From positions 236,263-263,043 of the forward strand of contig NW_014577452.1 in the NCBI RefSeq assembly GCF_000485595.1: a DNA stretch of 26,781 bases. The letters are read 5' to 3'. This document shows positions 17,624 to 26,781 of the stretch, one piece after another. Position numbers and translations under genes: made by a program. Below the pieces are notes generated by a model. The model made no database searches. It saw only the letters and a program-made list of their open reading frames with translations, and had not been told where the DNA came from. The stretch's first letter is position 1, and the number at the start of each line of letters is the position of its first letter. The DNA comes from Priapulus caudatus (Eukaryota; Priapulida; Priapulimorpha; Priapulimorphida; Priapulidae).

Positions 17624-17647
17624 CACTCCTCGATAGTTTACTTATCA

Positions 17648-20349
17648 TTATATCCACTCTTGACACGAAAGTGAGCGGTCATCTGCGGAGTCTTGGTGGG
17701 GCTTGACGCACACGATTGTGTCCATCAGTAGTTCTGTGACCGTGTTGAAGTCTTCAGGTCCAAAGCTCTCCGGTGTCAAGAAGTCCCTTCGATCCCTTGT
17801 GGGGTACAAAAAGTGTCGGATGAAGTGTTGGTGGACGAGTGGTCGGATGAAGTGTTGGGCGAGGTCGGATGAAGTGTTGGTGGGCGAGGGCTTTGGATGA
17901 ATGTGAATGGTGAGGCTATTGGATGAAAGTGTTGATGGGTAGGGGGATGAAGTGATGACGTGGACGAGGGTTGGATGAAGCAGTCGTTTGAGTGCGACGG
18001 GTTTGGATGAAGTGTTTGAGCTGGGCGAGGGTCGGATGAAGTGTTGAGGGGCGACGCTGCGGTCTGGATGAGAGTGTTGGAGTGGGTGGGGTCGGGATGA
18101 CAGTGTTGAGTGGGTGAGGAATTGGTGAAGTGTGGTGGGTGAGGTTGGATGAGTGTTGAGTGACGAGGGTTGGATGAACAGTGGTTGAGTGACGAGGAGT
18201 GGATGGAAGTGTTGAGGTACGAGGTCGGTATGAGGCAGTGTTGAGTGGGTGAGGGCTTTGGATGAAGGTTGATGTGGAGGCGGTGAGGGTCGGTGAGCAC
18301 CAGTGTTGGAGGGACGAGGTTGATGAAAGTGCTTGAGTGGACGAGGGTTGGATGAAGTGCTTGAGTGGACGAGGGTTGATGAAGTGCTTTGGTGGACGAG
18401 GGGCGGATAAGTGTTGATGTGGTGAGGGTGGATGAAGTGTTGAGTGGGTGAGTTGAGATTGAGTGCTTGAGTGGACGAGGGTTGGATGAAGTGTTGAGTG
18501 GACGAGGGTTGGATGAAGTGTTGAGTGGACGAGGGTTGGATGAAGACTAGTGGACAATGGCTGCATGTGGTGTGAGTGGACATCGGTCAAATGAAGCCTG
18601 AGCACGGTGATGAGGATGATCGATGGTCGGACGACGATCTAAGTGGACGTTGGTCAGGCATTATTCGATAAGTAAAGAAGAGCCACTGGGTCGTCCTCGG
18701 CCGCTACAACAGTTTGCCGAGGTACTCATGACCTTGCTGGTTTCTCACGTACAGACCCGGGTTCGACGGCCCGTTCACCCACCGTCCGGCATACAGGAGC
18801 TTCGTAGCGGACGCTCCCGTAGTCTGTTCCCGACTCGCGTCCAAATCCCGACGGCCCACCAGATGGAGCTTCCAACCGCACGAGGCCGTCACGAGAAACC
18901 TGCCGCCGGTGGCGCCCCCGTCGGCGTCGCAGCACCGCGGCGGCTCCGCCTCGCGCAGTTCGTATCCGGCCGACCGCAACGCCCCCTGGAGGGAGGCGAC
19001 GGCGGTGTGGTTCGCCGCGAGGTACGCGAGCGTCGCGTTGCCGGCGGCGCCGCGTGACGTCACGGCGTCGCGCGCGCTTGCGTCGAGCAGCTGGCAGACG
19101 ACTCCGGCGCCGACGCAGGCGTCGACGGTCGCCGCGACGGCGCGCGACAGCTCGCTCGTGCAGCAGTCCTCCTCCGACGCCGCTCCCGCGTCGCACGGCA
19201 CCGTCACAGCGACCCCGCCCGGCAGACGTGCGCAGCCGGCGCCCCATGTGGCGGCGAGGCTTCGCAGCGCGGCCACGTCGGCCCGCGACTCGTCGTCGAC
19301 GAAGAACATGGCGTCGGGGCAGACGACGGTGCGGCCGCCCGCCGCGCGCACGCGCAGGAAGAAGTCGCGGAAGACCGTCGCCGCGGGCAACCGCTCGTCG
19401 AATCCGACGTCGCGCAATCGGTCGGCGGCGACGACGAACGGACCGGTGGCGCCATCGCAGCGCAGGCACTCGCGCGCCGACCGGTGGTAGCCGTGGACGT
19501 AGACTAGCCCCCGCCGCGCGGTGGCGCCACCGTCGTCGTCACCGTCGTCGCAGGGAGCGTGCAGCGCCACCTGTTCGCAGCCGTTCGTCCAGTGTCCGTC
19601 GGGCGTGCGCGCGGCGCCGGCGGCGACGTCAGAGTGTCCGAGCTCAGCGACGAGACGCTCGAGCCGCGAGTCGTTGCTGAACGCCGCCAGGTGGCGCCCG
19701 ACAAGCGCGTACGGCGTCGCGACGCGCGCGGCGAGCGCGTTCCAGACGGCGCCGGTGGTCGCGCTCGTCGCGTCGTCGAGCACGACGAGGTTGCGCAGCC
19801 GCAGTCGGCGGAGGAAGCTCGCGGTGGCGCCCCCTCGTGCCGCGGCGACGACCGGCACGCCGGGCAGCACGTGCTCGATCTCCCGCAGGATCGCGAACTG
19901 ACCGCCGTCCGAATCCTCGCCGCCGCGGAGGTCGAGAAGCACGCTGACGAGCCGCTGCAAGGGGGCGCTGCTGTTGCAGGCGACGCGCTCGAAGCCGGTG
20001 TGGAAGAACGGGTATCCGTGATGCTCGCGTGATACACCTCCGGGACACACCCTCCCCGCGCGCGGCCGGCGGCTGGGCGACGACAGGGCCTTCGCGGGCG
20101 GGCGGGGTCTTTGGGAGCGCGGGGGCGGTGGGTGGTGTTCAGGTAGACCAGTATCGTCTGCAGCGCGTTGTAGGACGGCGCCATCGCGCGCGCCGTCTCC
20201 GCGCGCTCGACCGTCCGCAGCGCCGCCGCGATACCCTCGCTCGCTGCCGCCAGGTGGCGCCACAGCATCGCACGCGCGTTGCGACGGGCGGCGTCGCGTA
20301 GAGTGTAGTATCCGCAGTCTGTTGCTGCTGCTGCTGCCGTCGTCACGGC

Positions 20350-20386
<37 letters not shown>

Positions 20387-20628
20387 TCCGCCGCGCTCGC
20401 CGGGTGACGGAGGTGTGCAGTGGTGGCGCCACGGTCGCCGCGCGTCGCCCGCGCTGCCGGACATTCGCCGGTCTGCATCGACGACAAGAGAACAGTCACG
20501 GAGAGCAGGAGTAGTGTGTAGACCGCACACAGCTGTAGTCGGTACCAGCGGTGACTGCAGCGGGGGTGCCAGCGACTGGCGGAACACTGGCCACAAGATG
20601 GCAGCATCCTCGTTGGTTCTCTCGTCAT
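17648..20628 (-). CDS. Type II membrane glycosyltransferase-like protein, possibly FKRP-like; one frameshift
   Basis: The main exon is 20628-18708 and the proposed terminal exon is 17795-17648, about 690 aa in total. ATG 20628 is the first in-frame ATG. A basic N-terminus precedes one hydrophobic anchor (LQLCAVYTLLLLSVTVLL, about residues 31-48), then a Ser-rich stem with a TCG-repeat serine run, as in Golgi type II enzymes. The frame shifts once between about 20100 and 20020: frame VPEVYH is followed by frame HGYPFFHTGFERV, equal to one missing base. The luminal part has several N-glycosylation sequons (NSS, NDS, NAT, NHT). A segment CDGATGPFVVAADRLRDVGF followed by FRDFFLRV...VVCPDAMFF resembles GT-A glycosyltransferase C-terminal halves. 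Order of segments, including LERLVAEL and a CC pair, recalls fukutin-related protein, but the LicD-type DYD signature of FKRP is not visible. The intron donor TT/GTAGCG (weak) and acceptor CACAAG/G are phase compatible. Function is inferred and family uncertain. Confidence 0.6.
17820..18560 (+). repeat. 27-bp minisatellite filling the intron of the glycosyltransferase-like gene
   Basis: The unit GTGGACGAGGGTTGGATGAA plus GTGTTGA is exact in the last copies (18465-18545) and increasingly degenerate leftwards. Around 25-28 units are visible. Frames on the minus strand stay open and read HSTLHPTLV repeats, which is a property of the repeat and not a protein gene. Essentially the whole 912-bp intron (17796-18707) is this array. 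Confidence 0.88.
20349..20388. repeat. (CGA)n trinucleotide repeat in coding sequence
   Basis: About 13 CGA/ACG triplets encode the serine run (TCG codons) in the stem region of the minus-strand gene. Such triplets are likely to vary in length between alleles. Confidence 0.9.
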
Positions 20629-21590
20629 GACTGCAAGCAAGAGCGAGACGAGACGATTATTTACCAATCGTTAAATCTCTGTAAAATAGTCAAACAAATA
20701 TTAATCTAAATAATTATATTAACGAGATTAACATGTTAAACACGTTTAATTACGAAATAAATCCAAAATGTTCGCTGCAGCGACAGTTTCGATAGCTTTA
20801 CTGATCGCAAGCGTGAGCCATCACCAGATGGCAGGAGATGGTATTAAATCTAGATTATTTTAACTTGCTTAACTTAATTACTATCTCTCTATTGGATCTA
20901 ATTAGTAACAGTTCATTCATTATTTAGATCTAGCCATGTAAGGAAAACAAAAATGAAGGTTGAACACAGCGGGGTAGACGTTGATGAAGGTTACAGTGGG
21001 CAGGGACAGCATTGGAGAATTATACCCTATTTTGCCGCCACAGCGTAAATTACAGAGCGAGCAGACAATTTTATTTTACAGGTAGAGTAGAATGTCAGTT
21101 ATACATCGTATTCCACGTAAGAAAGACGTCAATTCCCACGAGTATCATGTCTGCAGCGCAAATTCGCGATCTGCTTCTAATAGATGGCGCGATATCAAAG
21201 CTGCCAGCGCCACTGCGAGTGGAACACTATATCGGGTTTAACCGTAGATATCTACGGTCTTCTTATATTGTACACAATATTTTATTATATGTATATATAA
21301 TATTATTGATATTTATTCGGTGTATATATTATTCGGTCGTTAACTTATCACAAGTATGAGATCTTACTGTGGTGTATATATATCAGTAGGTATATTATAT
21401 TATTGATACTATATATGATGATATTTTGTTTTAACGCTGAATTTTCTGGCGAACGCATTCTCAACGCAGTCCTGACAAGTGTAGAGGGCCGCGGAGAAGA
21501 AAGGCGAACATGCGAGGTAGTTGGATGTAAGCTAGTCACAGAATCGTTATACGTAAGGTGTAGATATCAGGGAGGATAATAGCAACAGTA
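20629..21590. other. Upstream region of the glycosyltransferase-like gene, AT-rich
   Basis: No coding sequence is recognised. AT-rich DNA contains several TAATTA and TAGATCTA words. The first ~100 bases should hold the 5' UTR and promoter of the minus-strand gene, but no clear core element is visible. Confidence 0.5.
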
Positions 21591-22645
21591 CTGTATGAGA
21601 AAAACAGCGAGAGAGAGGAGAAAGGGTATCGACGAGAGAGGAGGAGAGAGAGAGGAAAAGAGAGAGAAGAGAGGAAGAGAGAGGATGAGAGAGATGAGCC
21701 TAATGAGATGAGGATAAGAGAGCAAGAATGATGAAATGGAGAGAAGATGAGAGATGAGAGAAGATGAGAGAGGAAGTACGAAGGAGAAGTGAGAGATGAG
21801 ATGGGGGGGGGCGAGGAGAGAGAGAGGTGGGAGGAAGCGAGAGAGAGAGAGGAGGAGCGAGAGAGAAATGAGAGAGAGAGAGCTAAGAGATAGAGAGAGA
21901 CGAGAGGATGAGAGATGAGCGATGAGAGAGAAGGTAGATTAGTAGAGTAGACGACAAAGAGAGAAGAGGAGGCAAGAGATAGAGAGAGAGAGAGAGAAGG
22001 AGAGGAAAGTAGATGATAAAGAGACGTAGAAGAGAGAGATGATAAGGGAGATGACGAGAGAGAGAGAGAGAGGGGGGAGAGGTGAGAGAGATGAAGGAGA
22101 TGAGTAGAGAGAGAGAGAGCCGAGTAGAAGACATAGTATTGAGAGAGATGGAGGCAACAAGAGAGATGAGAGTAGAGCGAGAGAGAGAGAGAGAAAGAAA
22201 GAGAAACTAAGGGAGAGAGAGAGAGTATTAGAGGAGGAAAGAGAGAGAGAGAGTAGAGAGATTGAATGAGAAAGATAAGAGAGAACAAGGAGAGATGATG
22301 AGAGAGAGAGAGAGAGAAGAGAGAGTGAGCAAAGAAAGAGAGAGAGAGCGATGAGAGAGAGAGAGATGAGAGAGAGAGAAAAAAGAGTAGAGAGGAGATG
22401 ACGAGAGAGATGAGATGATGAGAGAAACGAGTAGAGTAGATGAGAGAGTAGAGAGAAGAGTATGCAGAGGTGCGTGTGGTTGTCGTGTGGTGTGTGTGTG
22501 TTGTGTGGTGTGATGTGTGTGTTTTGAAATGAAATGAGATAGATTAGAGAGTAGCTGAGAGAGATGATGAGCAGAGAGAGAGAGAGAGAGAGATGATAAG
22601 GGAGATGAGAGAAAGAGAGAGAGAGCAATGATTCATTTCCTGTCG
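21591..22645 (+). repeat. ~1 kb GA-rich (polypurine) tract
   Basis: Nearly all purine on the plus strand: GAGAGA runs separated by GATGAGA and GTAGA. A short GTGTGTG/TGTGG island lies at 22467-22522. Long Ser/Leu ORFs on the other strand are translations of CTCTCT and are not genes. Confidence 0.92.
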
Positions 22646-22684
22646 ATAATTTCGGTTTAAAAAGGTTTGGAGAGAACTTCGTTG

Positions 22685-22970
22685 AAGGTGTATCGTCACT
22701 CTTCTCACACACCTCCTCCTTGCCGCGTTTTCTTTAGCCCGCTTTCTTCCGCTTGCTTCCCACCCTTCTCCTCCCTTTGTTTCTTCTGTGTTTTCTTCTG
22801 TGTCTTGTCTCTGCTGCTCCTTCTCTTTATCCGCCTTCGCTCTTGCGCCTTTTCCTTCTTGCAGCTTCTCTGCGCTTGCTCTCTGTCCCCCCCCCGTCCC
22901 CTCTCCTATCTTCTGCCTCGACGCTCTTTTCTGCTTTTCCGTCTTTTGTCGGTCCCAGCTCATTACCTTC
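22685..22970 (+). repeat. CT-rich (polypyrimidine) tract
   Basis: Pyrimidine-rich plus strand (TTCTTCTGTG, CTTCTCTG and a C9 run near 22890). It lies directly after the polypurine tract with the strand bias reversed. Confidence 0.85.
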
Positions 22971-23335
22971 ATGTTTCACTATCGTCTCCGTCGTTCGTTC
23001 ATCTTCATTTCGCGTCCTCTGCTGATCTACACCATGCAAGACAACTTATTATCCGTGTAAATAATCGTCGAGCTAAATCTTTCGCGACTACCGATTTCTA
23101 GGGCCAGCGATCCAGCCGCGAGTGCCTGTCTACTTCTACATACACGGTACAAGGTTGTACGGACGGGAGCATGGTGGACTTACTTCTAGTAAGGCTTCAC
23201 AAACCGACTGACCTGTGCTCGGTGAATGCGTCTCACGAGTTACTGACGCGTCCACAAGTTACTGTACGCGTCACGGGTCACTCGCTCGTCGCGATCAATT
23301 ACTCACGTCAGGCCCATGACATGTCCTACTCCCAG
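22971..23335. other. Unique non-coding spacer
   Basis: Mixed sequence with no recognised domain. Loosely repeated ACGCGT and AGTTACT words occur at 23235-23300. Confidence 0.5.
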
Positions 23336-23339
23336 TGTG

Positions 23340-23525
23340 GCGTGCGCCGTGCGTGCGTGTCGTGCGGCGTGTGTGTGTGGTGGTTGTGTGTTGTGTGTGT
23401 GTGTGTGTGTGTGTGTGTGGTGCGTGTGTGTGTGTGTGTGTGGTGTGTAGTGTGTGTGTGTGTGTGGTGTGCTGTGTGTGTGTGTGTGTTGTGTGTGCTG
23501 TGTGTGGTGTGGTGTCGTGTGGTAC
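23340..23525 (+). repeat. (GT)n microsatellite
   Basis: Long GTGTGT runs with TGGTGTG interruptions. Confidence 0.93.
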
Positions 23526-23990
23526 TTTCCTCTTATCTCTCACGACTTATCTTCCCTCTTCTCCTCTCGTCTCTGTGTTATTTGCATTTTTTCTCGCACA
23601 CCTCGCGCTCCTTCAACTGTCCTCTCCCTCTTGCCTTCCGACTACTACTCTCTCTCCGCCCCACGCCTCCGCCTCTCTGCTCTCTCTCTCTCTCTTCTCT
23701 CTCGGTGCCTATCCTCCTCTCTCTCTCTTCCTGCTCTCTCCCCTCCTTCTCTCTCTTCTCTCCCTCTCCCTGTTCGTTTTTTCTCTCTCTCTCTCTCCCT
23801 TTTGTTTTTGTTTCGGCTGCTACATGATCTCCTTCCTCTCTCTCTCGCTCTCTCTGTCTCGTCCGCTCTCTATCTCTGCTCTTTCTCTCTCCCCTCTCCT
23901 CTCTCCTCTCTTTCTTCCCTTCTCCTTTCCGTCTATCTTCCCTCACTCTGGACTTGCCTGGTGATTCTGTCGCCATTCTCTTTGGCCGTC
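23526..23990 (+). repeat. CT-rich tract
   Basis: CTCTCT and TTCCTCTC runs. Together with the GA tract at 24110-24600 it forms a mirrored, reverse-complementary pair around about 24050. Confidence 0.9.
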
Positions 23991-24109
23991 GCTTCATCTG
24001 AGCAGGCAATTATTTGCGCCGAATCGATACGCGGCTCTTTTTGTGCATTTAGCAGAGTTTGCTTGCATGAGCCGCCCGGTCAGACAGCGTGTGTGAGCAG
24101 CATTGGAAA

Positions 24110-24545
24110 TCTCCCGCCGTGAAAGGGAGAACGAGGAGAAGAAGTGGAGAGAGAAAGCGAGAGCCAAGAAAGAGGGACAAAGAAAGAAAGAAAGCGGGAG
24201 AAAGAGAAAAAAAGAAGGTAGAGAAATAAAGAAGGGGAGTGAAAGAAAGAAGGAGAGAGAAAGAACGATAAAGACATTGGGAAAGAGAAAGTGGGAGGGA
24301 ATTGATTGGGAGACGAAGGTGAGTAGAGAGATATTGGGAATGGCAGAACGACATGGTGGTGCGCGAGGGCGTGTAAGAGAGAAAAAGCGCCCGCCAGAAA
24401 GAGAGAGCGCGCACAAGAAAGAGAGCAGAAAGAGAGAGAGAGAGAGAGAGAGGAGAAGAGAGAGAGATGAGAGAGAGAGAGAGAGACGAGAGAGAGGGCC
24501 ATATAAGAGACGAAAAAATGTCAAAAGATAGAGAGGCGAAAATAC

Positions 24546-24580
<35 letters not shown>

Positions 24581-24600
24581 GAGAGAGAGAAGAAGATCGG
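24110..24600 (+). repeat. GA-rich tract
   Basis: AAAGAAAGAAAG and GAGAGAGA runs, purine on the plus strand. Confidence 0.92.
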
Positions 24601-24714
24601 ACCCGGCAAAGGCTCGTGGATAAGCTGAGGCTTATATTGAGAGCTAAGTCTCTTCTTGCATTATTTTTGTCTTTATCTTTCATCGCAGGAATCGGGGAAT
24701 ATGTCATTATTGAT

Positions 24715-25035
24715 AGAGATGAAGGACGGAAAGAAAAGAGATGAGATGGGGGAGAGAAAAAAAAGAAAGCGGATATATAATAATAATTATGTATATATAT
24801 TTATATAGTATTATGAGAGAGAGAGAGAGAGAGCCTAGAGAGAGAGAGAGAGAGAGGAGAAAGCAGAGAGAGAAAGGTATCTAGCGATGATGAAGAGATA
24901 GAGATAGATGAAAGAGAGAGACGAGAGAGAGAGCGCCGATAAACAAGATCAATATATAGAAACTAAAAAAGAGAGCGAACGCGAGAGAGGGAGAGAGAGA
25001 GGTAAGAAGAGAGATGAGAGAGTAGAGAGGGGGTG

Positions 25036-25067
<32 letters not shown>

Positions 25068-25215
25068 GAGAGAGTAGAGAACTGATGAGAGAGAAGAGAG
25101 AGAAGAGACGAAACGAGAAGAAAGAGGAATGAGAGCGAGAGAGAGAGTAGAGAGACGAGAGAGAGAGAGAAGAGAGAAGGAAGAGAGAGAGAGAGAGAGA
25201 GTAGGGAGATAGCGT
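24715..25215 (+). repeat. GA-rich tract
   Basis: GAGAGA runs with a TA-rich interruption at 24773-24812. Confidence 0.92.
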
Positions 25216-25364
25216 TGGATTCAGTGACGGTACCTGTGATGCATCGTGATTGAGTCTGATATCCATCAAAGAGGCGAAGTAAGCTGGCAGCCTTCCTATT
25301 TCCTTCCCCGTGCGCGCTCAGTATCTTCATGTATTAACTCTCAATGCTTTCTGTCGCATCACCC

Positions 25365-25870
25365 TCTCTCTCATCTTTTCTCTCTCTCTCTCCTCTTCTC
25401 CTCATCTCTCTTCGATCTCTGCTTCTTGATCTCGTCGCCTCTTTTCCGTCTTCTTCTCTCGCTCTTCTCGCTCTCTCTCTCCCCTTCTTCTCTTCTTCTC
25501 TCGCTCTCTTTCTTTGCCTTCTCTCTCATCTCCTCTCTTCTCTCTCTCTCCTCTCTCTCTCGTCTTCTCTCTTCTCTCTTTATTTTCTCTTTTATTATGA
25601 TATATTTTATAATGTCTATCCTCCTCCTCTCTTTTCTCTTTACGTTCTCTTCTTCTCTCTCTTCTCTTTTTTCTTTCTCTCTATTCTTCTAATCTCGCTC
25701 CTTCTTTCTGTTCTTCGGATTTCTCTCTATGACTCGGCATCTCTTTTACTCGTTTTTCTGCGCTCTCTCTTCCGAGATTGTCCGGCGAAGATGTACTCTC
25801 TCTATCTGATTCTTTTCTCGACATTTCTTCATCTTCTTTCTCTCTTTTCTCCGCGCCGTACAGTACATTC
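25365..25870 (+). repeat. CT-rich tract
   Basis: CTCTCT and TCTTCTCT runs, complementary in bias to 24715-25215. Confidence 0.9.
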
Positions 25871-26781
25871 TCTTTGTCCAACTTTGCGAACCATTTGTGC
25901 GGTGTCAATTCCTAGTTTGCTAGGTCTTAAAATGTAAATATTATCACGGGTCAACTCGAGTTAATGAATTGGTAGCTGTTGCACTGAGAGACAGTCATCA
26001 ACATTGCTTGTTTTTTTTTTTTGTTTCTTTTGTCCATGTTTTAGTTTTCTTTTTTTTTTTTTCTGGTATTTTAGTTTCGTACAAGAATAAAATGTTCCCG
26101 TTCAATATTCACATTAAAAAGCAGCTAAAACCACCGTCGCACGTAAAAGTTGCTAGTTTCTCTCCTATCTACCATCTATCTCTGAATAAGGTATAACATT
26201 ATTACACTTAGTAATCTCGTATATTTTTCGTATCAATAAATAGAATCAATATCTAGTTAGAGTAGTGAAAAAACTTTACAAGGTCATATCGCGTGTGTAC
26301 ACCGTCCCTCTCCCCATCCCCCGACTGTCTGGCGAGAAACACCTCTTGTAACATTTCTTTAACCATAACTCACTTGCATTTCTTTAAGTTACGCACTTCG
26401 CCTGCTGCGTACTGCATACACACTAGACGTCGTGCGCTGCCTTTCTGCTGCTTTGTTTTATCTGCCGGTAATCTGTCACATGATCTTATCGCGGTATATA
26501 TTCAAGTATTATGTTATATATATCGCTGAACAGAGAATACGCGCTCGCTTTATACCAACGGAAGAAGACGCACTAGCCGCTCTACGTGTAAGGGAATAGA
26601 TCAGAGGTAACTTGCATTTGTGGCATAAAGTAGGTATCACATTTCCTCATATATATCCCCTCTCTTCTCAATATATAACTAATATAATTATATTTATATA
26701 TCATATTATTATATATCTGTATACTAATTATATTAATTTATCTATTATGCCTCCGTTGGTCGGGACTATGTGGCACGCTCT
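25871..26781. other. Non-coding AT-rich end of window
   Basis: Two long T runs lie near 26011-26022 and 26050-26061, and a (TA)n-rich tail lies at about 26640-26740. No gene, RNA or transposon is recognised. Confidence 0.55.

Larger units (their letters stand above)
16061..17647. other. Non-coding stretch with AT microsatellites
   Basis: No gene is recognised. An interrupted (TA)n block with GTATATATATAGATATATAT units lies at 16286-16452, and another (TA)n at 17526-17580. A perfect 11-bp inverted repeat (GAGTGAATAAA at 17592-17602 and its complement at 17618-17628) carries an AATAAA on each strand. The rest is unremarkable AT-rich DNA. Confidence 0.65.

Noticed and set aside
17648-18583. 311-aa minus-strand ORF rich in HSTLHPTLV
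   Set aside because: It is the translation of a 27-bp minisatellite; only the last 48 codons (17795-17648) look like real coding sequence.
18726-20301. Long Arg/Pro/Ala-rich ORFs on both strands over the glycosyltransferase-like gene
   Set aside because: They are GC-rich shadow frames; the chosen frame has the signal anchor, sequons and conserved-looking hydrophobic pattern.
21536-25937. Long Ser/Leu-rich and Arg/Glu-rich ORFs
   Set aside because: They are translations of CT/GA simple repeats with no domains and complementary shadows on both strands.

Overview
This is animal (metazoan) nuclear DNA. It contains spliced genes with GT-AG introns, a presenilin, a HINT3-type histidine-triad gene, hAT-like foldback transposons with 8-bp target-site duplications, minisatellites, and long GA/CT, GT and AT simple repeats. 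The presenilin and HINT3 proteins are clearly animal-like. The species cannot be named from the sequence; an invertebrate bilaterian with a repeat-rich, heterozygous genome fits best. The 623-bp run of N shows that this is a draft assembly.

Layout. (1) 1-2105: AT/GT-rich non-coding DNA with a small foldback element that has a telomere-like core. (2) 2106-6123, minus strand: a complete five-exon HINT3-like gene (159 aa). No single ORF reveals it; I assembled it from exons whose phases all agree. Its first intron holds a ~1.8 kb hAT-like foldback element that is itself interrupted by a second, 753-bp hAT-like element. (3) 6124-8346: the space between HINT3 and presenilin, which point away from each other. 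It holds a possible shared promoter and three more palindromic elements. (4) 8354-11170, plus strand: a presenilin gene in two coding exons (505 aa), the catalytic core of gamma-secretase. Its last six codons and stop are repeated in tandem behind the gene. (5) 11294-11916: assembly gap. (6) 11917-16060: a second presenilin copy broken into three pieces. The promoter plus N-terminal part is inverted, the middle is forward, and the intron plus C-terminal exon is inverted again. Each junction lies in or beside repeat DNA. All differences seen in the conserved coding parts are silent.

(7) 16061-17647: AT microsatellites and otherwise featureless DNA. (8) 17648-20628, minus strand: a type II membrane protein resembling a Golgi glycosyltransferase, possibly distantly FKRP-like. 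It has one apparent 1-nt frameshift and an intron that is almost entirely a 27-bp minisatellite. (9) 20629-26781: no gene recognised. The main content is kilobase-scale purine and pyrimidine tracts that switch strand in mirrored pairs.

The genes do not form a pathway. The most unusual part is the presenilin locus: two near-identical copies, one scrambled by two inversions at inverted repeats, plus an array that propagates the gene's own terminal codons. It is either a real structural haplotype or duplication, or a misassembly of two haplotypes at palindromes. Long reads across 11.2-16.1 kb would decide.
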